Source of the DNA: Streptomyces gobiensis
GTDB lineage: Bacteria > Actinomycetota > Actinomycetes > Streptomycetales > Streptomycetaceae
Assembly (NCBI RefSeq): GCF_021216675.1
Contig: NZ_CP086120.1
Span: 1,426,001-1,490,000 of the forward strand
DNA length: 64,000 nucleotides
Direction: 5' to 3'
In this document: piece after piece, positions 47,094-55,353 of the stretch
Numbering within the stretch: position 1 is the stretch's first letter
Layout of the letters: every line of letters begins with the position of its first letter
Translations under genes and position numbers: made by a program
Notes under the pieces: model-generated
Databases searched by the model: none
Seen by the model: only the letters and a program-made list of their open reading frames with translations
Told to the model about the DNA's origin: nothing

Positions 47094-49460
47094 TCAGACC
47101 TGCGCGGTGGGCTTCTCGGTCCGTTCCAGGACCCGTGGCGTGGTGTGGCGTTGTCCGGGGAGCCACCAGTTCCAGCGGCCCATCAGCTGCATGGCGGCCG
47201 GCACGACGATGAGCCGGATGACGGTGGCGTCGATGGCGATGGCCAGGGCGAGGCCGAGGCCGAGCTGCTGGATCGGCATGATGCCGGTGAGCGCGAAGGC
47301 GCCGAAGACCGCGACCATCAGCAGCGCGGCTCCGGAGATCAGTGGCGCGGTGCGGGCCATCCCCGCCGCCACGCTGCTGGCGTTGTCCGCGCCGCTGTCG
47401 TACTCCTCGCGGATACGGCGGAGCAGGAAGAGTTCGTAGTCGGTGTTGAGGCTGAACAGAATGGCCAGCAGCAGGATCGGTACGAAGTTCTGCAGATAAC
47501 CGAACTGGTCGACGCCGAAAAGCGCGCTGCCCAGGCCGGTCTGGAAGACCAGGACGAGCACGCCGTAGGTCGCACCGAGGGACAGCAGGTTGATCGCGAT
47601 GGCCTTCACCGGGAGCAGCAGCGAGCGGAGGGTCACCAGGAGCAGCAGATAGATGACCGCCAGCATGGCCAGGACCACCGCCGGGAGCGCGTCCCGGATC
47701 GCGGCGTTGGCGTCCACGCCTTCCGCGGTCTCCCCGCCGGTCACCGCGCGCAGCCCGGCGCCGTCCAGCCGGCTGGTCTCGGCGCGGAGAGTGGTGAGGA
47801 GTTCCCGGGAGGAGTCGGCCGAGGCGTAGTCGTCCCCGATGACCTCCAGCACCAGCGTGCGCCGGTCGGCGGAGACATAGTGGTCGACGGTGGCCCGGAC
47901 GTCGGCGGGCATACGGTCGTACGTGGCCGGTCCGAGTGCCGCGAGGGGGTCCCCAGGACTGATGGACTCCAGAGCCTGGAACGGTGAGTTGACGGCCGTG
48001 ACGTGCGGCAGTGCGGACAGCCGGCGCTGGAGGGCGCTGATCTGCTGGCGGCCGCTGGTCTCGGTCAGCGGGACTTCAGAGGTGATAACCACCTGGTGCG
48101 GGGAAGCGGTGCCCGGCCCGAACTGGTCACGCATGGCCTCAAATCCCTGCCGGACCGGGGACGACTCCGGCACGATCCGCGCGTCCGGGGTGAAGGTGCG
48201 CAGCTCGACCGAGGGCACGGCGAGCAGCAGCAGCGCGGCGGTCGCTACGGTCAGGAAGGGCACCGGGCGGCGCATGATCTGCCGGGCCACGCGCGCCCAG
48301 CGGCGTCCCCGGTCATCCGTGGCCCAGCGCCGCAGGGGCGGTCGGCCCCACCGGATCCGGTCGCCGATCAGCACCAGCACCAGGGGCAGGACCAGGACGC
48401 TGGCCAGGGTGGCGAAGGCGACCACGACGAGGATGCCCAGCGCGATGGACTGAATGACGTTCAGATCCACCAGGAACAGGGTGGCCATGGCGGCGATGAT
48501 GACCAGTCCGGAGAAGATGACCGTCCGGCCGCTGGTGCGCAGGGTGGTGGCCAGGGCCGCCGTACGGTCACGGGCGCGGCCCAGTGCATCGCGGCCCGGT
48601 TCATCACGACCCAGTTCATCGAGGTACCGGGAGATGATGAAGAGCGAGTAGTCGACGCCCACCCCGATGCCGATCATTGTGGCGGCGTTCTGGACGAAAA
48701 TCGACAGCTCGTAGTGGCTGGCGACGATGGACATCACCCCAAAGGTGAGGACGATCGCGGTCACCGCGACCACACAGGAGACCACCGCCGCCATGACGCC
48801 CCGGTAGAGCAGCAGCAGAATCGCCAGGATCAGCGGGAAGGCGAGGAGTTCGGCCTTGTACAGCCCTTTCTCGCTGAGCCCGTTGATCTCACCCCAGAAG
48901 TTCCCGGCGCTGACCATCGCCACCCGCAGGCCCTGTGGTGCGTAGCGGTCGTCCAGCTCCTGCTGCACCTCGGGCAGCACCCGGCGGGCCGTGCCATCGT
49001 CCAGCGCCAGCGCGACAAAGGTGACGGCGGTACGGTCGTCCTTGCCGATGAAGTCCGTACGGGACGGTTCCGTACGGGACAGTGAGGACCGCTGCGACAG
49101 CGTGGACCAGCCATAGCTGCCGGTGGTCTCCAGCCTTGGGTCGCCGATGACTTCCTTCGTGGCCGCCGCGACCCGCCGCTCGAACTGACGGCTCTCCGGG
49201 CCGCTCGCCGTGTTCCGCTCGTCCCGCACGACCACCGTGACATTGCTGGCGCCCCGGTCGGCGAAGCCCGAACGGGTGGCCTGCGCCGCCTGCTCGGACT
49301 GCGATCCGGGTACGTACCAGCCGCCCCCGCTCAGCCGGTCCGGCAGCGCGAGCGCCCCCAGACCGGCCACGGTGAGCGTGGCGAGCCATAACGCCAGCAG
49401 CGGCCAGCGAAACCGGTGCAGGGCCCAAATGAATCGCTCTGGCATCGATCGTTGCGGCAT
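47094..49460 (-). CDS. MMPL/RND-family lipid exporter
   Basis: This 788-residue membrane protein has the two-half RND layout: one helix, a large extracytoplasmic loop, five or six helices, then the same again, 12 helices in all. Conserved acidic pairs lie in GVDYSLFIISRYLDE (first half) and NTDYELFLLRRIREE (second half). In actinobacteria such proteins export mycolipids and other lipids made by neighbouring acyl-AMP ligases. Its ATG overlaps the preceding stop codon by one base (TGATG). It is the likely exporter of the cluster product. Confidence 0.93.
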   Translation of the reverse strand: MPQRSMPERFIWALHRFRWPLLALWLATLTVAGLGALALPDRLSGGGWYVPGSQSEQAAQATRSGFADRGASNVTVVVRDERNTASGPESRQFERRVAAATKEVIGDPRLETTGSYGWSTLSQRSSLSRTEPSRTDFIGKDDRTAVTFVALALDDGTARRVLPEVQQELDDRYAPQGLRVAMVSAGNFWGEINGLSEKGLYKAELLAFPLILAILLLLYRGVMAAVVSCVVAVTAIVLTFGVMSIVASHYELSIFVQNAATMIGIGVGVDYSLFIISRYLDELGRDEPGRDALGRARDRTAALATTLRTSGRTVIFSGLVIIAAMATLFLVDLNVIQSIALGILVVVAFATLASVLVLPLVLVLIGDRIRWGRPPLRRWATDDRGRRWARVARQIMRRPVPFLTVATAALLLLAVPSVELRTFTPDARIVPESSPVRQGFEAMRDQFGPGTASPHQVVITSEVPLTETSGRQQISALQRRLSALPHVTAVNSPFQALESISPGDPLAALGPATYDRMPADVRATVDHYVSADRRTLVLEVIGDDYASADSSRELLTTLRAETSRLDGAGLRAVTGGETAEGVDANAAIRDALPAVVLAMLAVIYLLLLVTLRSLLLPVKAIAINLLSLGATYGVLVLVFQTGLGSALFGVDQFGYLQNFVPILLLAILFSLNTDYELFLLRRIREEYDSGADNASSVAAGMARTAPLISGAALLMVAVFGAFALTGIMPIQQLGLGLALAIAIDATVIRLIVVPAAMQLMGRWNWWLPGQRHTTPRVLERTEKPTAQV

Positions 49461-50395
49461 CAGTGGCTCCGGTGCACAAGGTCGGCCAGTTCGCCCAGCG
49501 TGGTGACCTCGCGCAGCTCGACATCGGTGAACATCGCGTCGAACTCCTCCTCCAGATCCACGGCCATTTCGACCAGCCGGAAGCTGTCGGCGGCGAGTTC
49601 GCGCAGGGTGGTCCCGGGCGTGAGCTCCTCGACCGGGATGGACAGCGTCTTGCTGATGCGCTGGGCGACCTCATCGAACGTGATGGCTGGCACAGGGGTG
49701 TTCCTTCCGCGGGTGGCCGGGGCCGGGTGGAAGGCCGCGGCGATGGACAGATGGGCGTCGCCGAGCCGGGCTGTGGCGTAGCCGAAGACGGTGTGCCGCG
49801 CCGGTCCCCGGGCGCGGCCGCTGCGGGCCGCCGCGTGGTGTGTGGAGTAGTCCCGCAGCAGGGTGTGCCGGTTCCCCGGGTTGGCCTTGAACAGCGCTTC
49901 CTTGACCGTCCACAGCCGGATCTGTTCGGTGGCGCGCGCGGCAGCGGGGACGGTGGACAGCCAGGCGCGCTCGCGCTCATCGAGAAAGAAGCGCGCGGCG
50001 TCCGCGGGCGCCTGCCGGTCCCGTTCAATATCAACACCGATACCCACGAGGTGCCCCCACCTTCCTCGGGGGCCTGGGGGCGAAGCCCCCAGTTTTCGGG
50101 AAGGGGAGGGACAGGGGTTGATCCCTCCCACCGCCACCGCCGCCACCCCGGCGCCCGTGGTGTGGGTGAGCGAGATCCGGGGGTGCGGGAAGGTGTAGCG
50201 GGAGGTGTCGGGCGAGACCCCGGTCAGGCCGAGCAGCAGCTTCAGGGCGTGCCGGGAGGCGAGCCACTGCTCTTTACGGGCCTGACCGGGGAGTGCGGAG
50301 TACCGCTTCCGCTCCGGTGGGGTCAGGTTGGCTTCGGGGAGCGGGCGCCGTGCGCAGACGGCCAGTACGCGGATCATCGGGGTCACCGAGGTCAC
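49460..50395 (-). CDS. 4'-Phosphopantetheinyl transferase fused to an acyl carrier protein
   Basis: This 311-residue protein joins two functions. Residues 1-230 are an Sfp-type phosphopantetheinyl transferase (SLTHT at 75-79, GVDIE at 120-124, WTVKEALFK at 162-170). Residues 238-311 are an ACP with the attachment serine S271 in ADSFRL. The transferase would load the pantetheine arm on the fused ACP. Residues 91-116 (26 residues, GINPCPSPSRK and following) are coded by a GC-rich repeat copy at 50051-50128 placed between the THT and GVDIE motifs. A GTG at 49693, with GGAAGGA 8 nt before it, could also start a free 77-residue ACP. Confidence 0.9.
   Translation of the reverse strand: MTSVTPMIRVLAVCARRPLPEANLTPPERKRYSALPGQARKEQWLASRHALKLLLGLTGVSPDTSRYTFPHPRISLTHTTGAGVAAVAVGGINPCPSPSRKLGASPPGPRGRWGHLVGIGVDIERDRQAPADAARFFLDERERAWLSTVPAAARATEQIRLWTVKEALFKANPGNRHTLLRDYSTHHAAARSGRARGPARHTVFGYATARLGDAHLSIAAAFHPAPATRGRNTPVPAITFDEVAQRISKTLSIPVEELTPGTTLRELAADSFRLVEMAVDLEEEFDAMFTDVELREVTTLGELADLVHRSH
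50051..50128. repeat. Dispersed GC-rich repeat copy inside the PPTase gene
   Basis: These 78 bp contain GGGGGCGAAGCCCCC, CGGGAAGGGGAGGG and CCCCCACCTTCC, the modules seen at 15.5, 33.2 and 63.2 kb. The length is exactly 26 codons, so the frame is kept. It encodes an insert between two conserved motifs of the transferase. Confidence 0.8.
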
Positions 50396-50955
50396 CGAGG
50401 ATCCGTAGCGCGGAGGAAGCCGATGCGTTCTCCGTACTCGGCGAGGGTCTTGGCGTAAATCTCCTCGTCGGCGGCGGTGAACCGGGCCAGGGCCGCGTCG
50501 ATGCGTTCCTGGCCGTACCGCTGCGCCATCTGCTGGAGCGCTTCACGCACGTATTTCACATGCCAGCGCTCATCCTCCATGATCGTCTCAATGGTCTGCC
50601 GAATCCGTGGGTGGGTGTCCGGGGCTCGCAGATGCAGCTGGTACTGGCCGATCACCCGCTTCTCGAAGACCTGCGTGATCGCCATGACCTCCATCAGGCT
50701 GGTGGGCAGCCCGACGGCCTCCAGATACTGGTCCTGGTAGCTGCCGGGCAGCTTGGCCGCATGGTGGCCAAGGTCCTCGATGCACTCCGTCCAGTGCTGG
50801 GCGTGCTGGGCCTCATCGGCGAAGTGGTGTGTCACATCGGCCTGGAGCGGGCTGGGGCGCAGGGTGCGTGCGACCCGGCCGAAGAACAGCGCACCGTTGA
50901 TCTCCGACGAGCGGTAGAAGCTGAGCAGCCACAGGTCATTCTCGGAAAGAGTCAC
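50392..50955 (-). CDS. Ferritin-like di-iron protein
   Basis: This 187-residue all-helical protein has the residues of a carboxylate-bridged di-iron four-helix bundle: E18 (RSSEINGAL), E48-xx-H51 (DEAQH), E98 (QVFEKR) and E129-xx-H132 (DERWH). It is shorter than the AurF-type enzyme of the same operon, so it could be a second oxygenase, an oxidase or an iron-handling partner. The GTG start overlaps the SDR stop codon (GTGA). The function within the pathway is unknown. Confidence 0.85.
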   Translation of the reverse strand: MTLSENDLWLLSFYRSSEINGALFFGRVARTLRPSPLQADVTHHFADEAQHAQHWTECIEDLGHHAAKLPGSYQDQYLEAVGLPTSLMEVMAITQVFEKRVIGQYQLHLRAPDTHPRIRQTIETIMEDERWHVKYVREALQQMAQRYGQERIDAALARFTAADEEIYAKTLAEYGERIGFLRATDPR

Positions 50956-52055
50956 TGGTTCTCCTCGGGCCGGCGGCCCCACCGCGACTCGATGAGCCGG
51001 GTGCAGGTGGCTTCCGCCAGCGCGATCGGGTCGGGGGCGGCGTAGCCGGGCCATGCGGCCCGTAACGCCTCATTGCGGAAGGTCTTCGGCAGATACAGCT
51101 GGGCCGCGAAGGGCGACAGCGATGCCATCGACTGATGGAGCACTCCCGCGCGCAGCAGATCGGCGGCGCTCACCAGATCCTCGAAGCTCTCCCGGTCGCA
51201 GCGGATGGGCCGCAGCAGCCCGCGTCGCCGGAAGCGCTCATCGCGCTCGAAGACGCTGAAGGCGGTGTCGATGATCTCGCCGAGCGTCGCGGTGTCCGCC
51301 GGACCGGGACAGACGTGGTAGACGCCAGGGGCGACTTCGGGGGCCAGCAGCCTGCTGATGGCGGCGGTGGTGAAGGACGCGGTGGCCAGGGCGAGCGGCG
51401 TCGCCCGGTCACCGGGCAGCAGCGACAGCAGCCCGTAGTAGTAGAGCCGCAGGGTGTTGTGGAAGGCGTTGTACTGGGTGACCCGGCCGCTGTCGTCGTC
51501 GGCGACGAGCGTGGCCAGCCGGAATACGGACACCGGCAGCTCGCCTGCGGCGCTCAGCAGCCGGTTCTCGGCCTCCCACTTGGACCACTCGTAGTGGTTG
51601 ACGAACCCGGCGTCGTCGAGCGGTTCCTCCTTGATGTCGCCCTGGTGCTGGCCCGCGGCGTAGAGCGTGGACAACACCGCCAGCCGCTGGAGGTTGTCGC
51701 AGCGGGCGGCGAAGGCACCCAGCCGGGCGGCGCCCTCGACATTGACGCTGCGCGCGATATCGGGCTCGACATTGAAGCGGGTGACCGCGGCCGTATGCAC
51801 GATTCGGGTGACCTTGCCAGTGTCGATGTCCGCCAGCGGATCACTGTGGCGAAGGTCCGCGGCCACATACCGCACCCGGCGGTCCGTGCCCGGTCCGACC
51901 TCCCGGGCCAGCCGGGCCCGCTTGCCGGTGAGTTCGGCACCGCTCCCGGCGCGTACGGCCAGGATCAGATCGTCGTCGCTCTGCTGGACGAGGGCGGCGG
52001 CCAGCCGTCGGCCCAGATAGCCGTCCGCGCCCGTGATGACGGTGGTTCCCCTCAT
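50952..52055 (-). CDS. Thioester-reductase-like NAD(P)-dependent SDR
   Basis: This 367-residue extended short-chain dehydrogenase begins with VITGADGYLGRRLA, the Rossmann glycine loop. The YxxxK motif is HYEWSKWEAEN (about 155), preceded by LSTLYAAG. The layout resembles male-sterility/thioester-reductase domains that reduce carrier-bound acyl thioesters to aldehydes. It may release the product from a carrier protein; a sugar or sterol substrate cannot be excluded. GGAGG lies before its ATG, which overlaps the upstream stop (ATGA). Confidence 0.85.
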   Translation of the reverse strand: MRGTTVITGADGYLGRRLAAALVQQSDDDLILAVRAGSGAELTGKRARLAREVGPGTDRRVRYVAADLRHSDPLADIDTGKVTRIVHTAAVTRFNVEPDIARSVNVEGAARLGAFAARCDNLQRLAVLSTLYAAGQHQGDIKEEPLDDAGFVNHYEWSKWEAENRLLSAAGELPVSVFRLATLVADDDSGRVTQYNAFHNTLRLYYYGLLSLLPGDRATPLALATASFTTAAISRLLAPEVAPGVYHVCPGPADTATLGEIIDTAFSVFERDERFRRRGLLRPIRCDRESFEDLVSAADLLRAGVLHQSMASLSPFAAQLYLPKTFRNEALRAAWPGYAAPDPIALAEATCTRLIESRWGRRPEENQ

Positions 52056-52978
52056 GCGGCGCCTCCCCACAACGTCGTCCGTACGTCCGCCGCGTGCTGC
52101 TCCAGGGCGGGCCAGTCGGCCGGTTCGGTGCCATGGCGGTCGGTGATCGCGTACAGCCAGCGTTCGATGCCGAAGGCCAGACAGCAGCTGTGGGCGGGCC
52201 TGTCGTCGCGTGTCAAACCGAACGCGGCGCCGAAATGGTCGTGGTGGCGGTTGAGCGAGGAGATGGCCAGGTCACTGCCGTATACCCCCTCGTGCTTCAC
52301 CGGCTCCAGCCGCTGGAGGAGATGGCCCGGGCTGCTTTCCGGCCGGAAGAAGGGGTCGGTCGCCACGCGCCAGTCGAGCGGCAGATCGATCAGTTCGCAG
52401 AACATATCGAGCGCCGTCCGGGCTTTGGTGAGAAAGGCGACCGTCTCGGCGGGCGAGCCGATACAGACGATCTCCCGCATGGTGAAGCTGCTCAGCCGCC
52501 GCAGCGGCACATACCGCTCCTCCTGGCGGAAGCAGGTGTTGCGGGTGGTCAGACAGCGGGGACCGGTCAGGGTCTCGCCTCGATGACCGCTGTAGAGGTG
52601 GTAGCAGGCCGCCGGTGTCAGTATCTCTGTGACCGGCGCCAGTTCGGTCAGGGCGACATGGCCGTCCGGGCCGAGCACGGGGCCGTCCAGGAAGTTATCG
52701 AGGTTTGACTCCTCGGGGTGCAGCCTGGCCATAAAGGTCGCCTGATGTGGAAACGAGCGCAGATAGCCGGACGGCTGTACGTCCGTGGCGCGCAGCGCGG
52801 CCGGGTGGCGCTCCTCCTCGGCGTCCCAGATCCCGGCGAGCCGGGCCAAGGCACGGTCGCAGCTCTCCGCGAGCCGCAGCAGCGGTCCACGGAGAGCCAG
52901 CTGCCCGGACGGCCGCCAGGACAGACCAACGCGGGTCAGCGCGGCAAGCCGTTCGTCGTCCGTACCGGTGGCCGTCAC
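52052..52978 (-). CDS. Amino acid:carrier-protein ligase (SerRS-like)
   Basis: This 308-residue protein resembles class II seryl-tRNA synthetase catalytic cores without a tRNA-binding arm, the amino acid:[carrier protein] ligase family, which activates a small amino acid and transfers it to a neighbouring carrier protein. Motif 2 (CFRQEE, then SFTMREIVCIG) and motif 3 (LAFGIERWLYAI) are visible. C125, E169 and C265 or C266 are spaced like the zinc ligands described for this family. The GTG start overlaps the carrier-protein stop codon (GTGA), the expected partnership. Confidence 0.8.
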   Translation of the reverse strand: MTATGTDDERLAALTRVGLSWRPSGQLALRGPLLRLAESCDRALARLAGIWDAEEERHPAALRATDVQPSGYLRSFPHQATFMARLHPEESNLDNFLDGPVLGPDGHVALTELAPVTEILTPAACYHLYSGHRGETLTGPRCLTTRNTCFRQEERYVPLRRLSSFTMREIVCIGSPAETVAFLTKARTALDMFCELIDLPLDWRVATDPFFRPESSPGHLLQRLEPVKHEGVYGSDLAISSLNRHHDHFGAAFGLTRDDRPAHSCCLAFGIERWLYAITDRHGTEPADWPALEQHAADVRTTLWGGAA

Positions 52979-53244
52979 CGTGCCACCCCCGCGCTGCCGA
53001 ACCGCCGCACCATGGTGTCGATATCGCGGAAGTCCCCGGGTCCCAGCTCCGCCACATCGATGGGTGAACCGCACAGCCGCTCCAGGAGCAGCAGCAGTTC
53101 CGGCAGATGTACGGACCTCAGGTGCCGCTCCTCGAAGAGGGGGGTGAAGTCGGTGATCTCACCGACGGCGGGGCCATGGTGGTCGGTTGCCTTCTTACGC
53201 ACCCAGGAGCGCAGACCGTCCCGGATCTTCTGGTCAGAACGCAT
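52975..53244 (-). CDS. Atypical small carrier protein
   Basis: This 89-residue protein has the size and helical pattern of an acyl carrier protein: TDFTPLFEERHLRSVHLPELLLLLERL followed by a loop and a last helix. The expected DSL motif reads RSV, so the attachment serine (S44) is kept but the preceding aspartate is arginine. Carrier proteins next to amino acid:carrier-protein ligases are known to be small and divergent. The ATG at 53244 has GGAG 7 nt upstream, inside the end of the AurF-like gene. Confidence 0.75.
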   Translation of the reverse strand: MRSDQKIRDGLRSWVRKKATDHHGPAVGEITDFTPLFEERHLRSVHLPELLLLLERLCGSPIDVAELGPGDFRDIDTMVRRFGSAGVAR

Positions 53245-54145
53245 CGGTCGGCTCCTCATGGAAGATGCCGGTGTCACACAGGAACGTCACGACCTTCTGG
53301 GACACCGCGCGCCGGTGCTCCTGCTGTGCCGGCGCCGACCAGGCCTGTTCGGCGGTTTCCCAGGGAGCGGCAAGGCCGGCGTCGGCATAGACATCGGGGT
53401 TGTAGTACTCACGCCAGGAGGCCACCAGAAACTGCCCCAGATCATCGCGCAGTTCCGCCACTGTGGCCGCGTCCCAATTCGGCTGGCACGCCTCCCACAG
53501 GGCGGTCACGAGCCGTCGGCCGAAGATGAGATGCCGTGACTCCTCGAAGTGGTGGTTGGAGTTGATGAACCGGGCCACCGGATGGAGCCGGTCATCGCGG
53601 CCCTGCACCCAGTTGTAACGATCCACGATCTCCTCGAAGATCATGGTCTTGGTGAAGAAGAGAAAGTCTTCAATATCGCGGGCTCGGGGCTGTGCGAAGG
53701 CGAGCTGACGGCTTCTGTATACCTTCGCGTAGCGAGTGCAGAACCGGCCGAAGTAGATGCTGTGTTTGTTCTCCTCGTCAAGGAAATGGTGCAGATACGG
53801 TGCCACACTGAGCAGATCCTTGCGGTACAGCCGTTCCGCCAGGCCCTGCATAAGCGTCTTCTCGCCGTGGATGTTGAGGCTGTAGAAGTTCGCGGCCTCC
53901 AGAAAGGCCAGCCGTCGCCGCGCGGGATTGTCGAGCGCTTCCCACCGCGGGGTGCCGTACAGACTCACATACTCCGGGGTGCTGAACCACTCCTCCTCGG
54001 GCCGGACTTCTTCCGGCCACTCCACCGAGGTGTAGGGGTTCTGATACGAGCGCTCGGACAGCTCACTGAGCCTGGCCACGGTGTCATCGAGCGAGGCAAG
54101 CGCCTCGGCCAGCCGGGTGCCCGGCCGCTGCTGCGGGGTGGTCAT
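53234..54145 (-). CDS. AurF-type di-iron oxygenase
   Basis: This 303-residue protein belongs to the p-aminobenzoate N-oxygenase (AurF) family. All seven expected ligands are present with nearly the spacing of AurF: E95 (HGEKTL), E125 and H128 (EENKH), E171 (FEEIVDR), H198, E202 and H205 (NHHFEESRH). Such enzymes oxidise amines to hydroxylamines or nitro groups, or hydroxylate carbon. Here the amine could be the aminoacyl group loaded by the neighbouring ligase. Its ATG overlaps the KAS stop codon (ATGA). The substrate is not known. Confidence 0.88.
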   Translation of the reverse strand: MTTPQQRPGTRLAEALASLDDTVARLSELSERSYQNPYTSVEWPEEVRPEEEWFSTPEYVSLYGTPRWEALDNPARRRLAFLEAANFYSLNIHGEKTLMQGLAERLYRKDLLSVAPYLHHFLDEENKHSIYFGRFCTRYAKVYRSRQLAFAQPRARDIEDFLFFTKTMIFEEIVDRYNWVQGRDDRLHPVARFINSNHHFEESRHLIFGRRLVTALWEACQPNWDAATVAELRDDLGQFLVASWREYYNPDVYADAGLAAPWETAEQAWSAPAQQEHRRAVSQKVVTFLCDTGIFHEEPTDAF

Positions 54146-55167
54146 ACCGATGCCCCCTCGTTGGCCTCGTTCGCTTCGGTGGTCTCGATGGCCTCGGTGG
54201 TCTCGATGGCCTCGGTGGCTTCAAGGACGACGCACTGCCAGTTCAGCCCGAATCCGGCCATGATCAGAGCGATCCGCTGTCCGGCCCGTATCCGTCCGGA
54301 GTCCCGCAGCCGCATCAGGTTGATGATGTTGTCGGCGGAGATGACATGGCCGGCATCGGGCAGGGACGCATGGACGACCCTGTCGAAGTCCACCTTGAGC
54401 AGCCGGGACAGGATCCGCCAGGCCATCTCATTGGTGTTCTGGGTGACGACCCAGTCGAGGTCCCCGGCGGTCAGCCGGGCGCGGGCCAGCGTCTCGCGGA
54501 CGAGCCGGTGGGTGTAGGCGAAGTAACTGCCGACGGTCTCATCATCCCCGGCCAGCCCCATTCCACCGTTGGTGATCTGGTGTGCGGTCACCAGCCGGAA
54601 GGCCGCGGGCCGCCGGGTCACCACACATGCGGCGGCGCCATCGGAGATGAGGTTGTACGCCTGCTCATACAGCGCCCCCTCGGGGAAGCGGTCAGCGGTC
54701 ACACACAGCACCCGCTGCCAGTCCGGCTCAGCCTGAAGCATCGCACCGGCCAGCCGCAGCGATCCGAGCATCGCCGTGCAGGCCTGCTGGTTGAGCCCGA
54801 TGACCACCGCCTTCTCCAGGCCGAAGTCGGCTTGCAGCCTACTGGCCGGGAAGTCCATCAGGTGCTTCACATCCCGGCTGCGCGCCCAGTCGGCCCGGTC
54901 AGCGACGTTGCCGTTGCCGGGCAGACAGGTCGCGTAGACGATCGCGTCAACCTCGCCCAGCTCTCCGGAGTCGGCGAGCTGGGCGGTGACCCGCTTCGCC
55001 AGGTCGTAGGCGCTGGTCGTCGGCTCACAGATGTGATGCCAGCGGAAGCCCGCGGACTCCAGGTCCCGGGCAGCCGAGACAAGACGGCCCGCCGCGGCGG
55101 TTTCACCGATAAGGACTTTACGTTCCCCTAAGGTATAGACGAATGAGTCGACGAACACATTGACCAC
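54142..55167 (-). CDS. 3-oxoacyl-ACP synthase III-like condensing enzyme with altered triad
   Basis: This 341-residue protein has the KAS III fold and length. C130 lies in GLNQQACTAML, the expected nucleophile position. At the usual His (HQAN) the sequence reads TQNTN (about 242-246), and at the usual Asn it reads GHVISADN (about 273-280), so the second and third triad residues seem changed. It may catalyse acyl transfer or a non-decarboxylative reaction. The C-terminus has a doubled EAIETT coded by an 18-bp tandem repeat at 54176-54219. The GTG start has GGGGGAG upstream. First gene of the operon. Confidence 0.85.
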   Translation of the reverse strand: MVNVFVDSFVYTLGERKVLIGETAAAGRLVSAARDLESAGFRWHHICEPTTSAYDLAKRVTAQLADSGELGEVDAIVYATCLPGNGNVADRADWARSRDVKHLMDFPASRLQADFGLEKAVVIGLNQQACTAMLGSLRLAGAMLQAEPDWQRVLCVTADRFPEGALYEQAYNLISDGAAACVVTRRPAAFRLVTAHQITNGGMGLAGDDETVGSYFAYTHRLVRETLARARLTAGDLDWVVTQNTNEMAWRILSRLLKVDFDRVVHASLPDAGHVISADNIINLMRLRDSGRIRAGQRIALIMAGFGLNWQCVVLEATEAIETTEAIETTEANEANEGASV

Positions 55168-55203
55168 GGGATCTCCCCCAGAACACGCTTGCGCACTATG
55201 GGC

Positions 55204-55239
55204 TTCATTGAAAGTGGAAGCTGGGCTTCTTCATTGAAA
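55204..55239 (-). promoter_or_regulatory. Twin TTTCAATGAA sites upstream of the biosynthetic operon
   Basis: Two exact copies of TTCATTGAAA lie at 55204-55213 and 55230-55239, 26 bp apart and 37-72 bp before the KAS III start. Each contains the 9-bp palindrome TTCA-T-TGAA. A related TACATTGAGTA lies at 56678-56688, about 90-100 bp before the pucR-type gene start. They are the likely sites for the PucR-type regulator. Confidence 0.5.
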
Positions 55240-55353
55240 ACCCCATGCGTTCCCCCGCACCGCCATGCTTTCGCGGCCCGGTTGACAGAGTCGATGGCTG
55301 CTTGCTGCGAATTGGCACGGTCCGGTTATGCGCTGCGCACAACCTCCACCATT

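Noticed and set aside
45531..47987. 818-codon plus-strand frame across FAAL, ICMT and MMPL genes
   Set aside because: It crosses three real genes and their gaps and is rich in G, R, Q and P without structure.
49460..50395. Frameshift or assembly error at the repeat inside the PPTase gene
   Set aside because: The insert is exactly 78 bp and the frame continues correctly into GVDIE and the ACP, so an intact gene is more likely.
52052..52978. A true seryl-tRNA synthetase
   Set aside because: It is about 308 residues and lacks the N-terminal coiled-coil tRNA-binding arm; it sits beside a carrier-protein gene.
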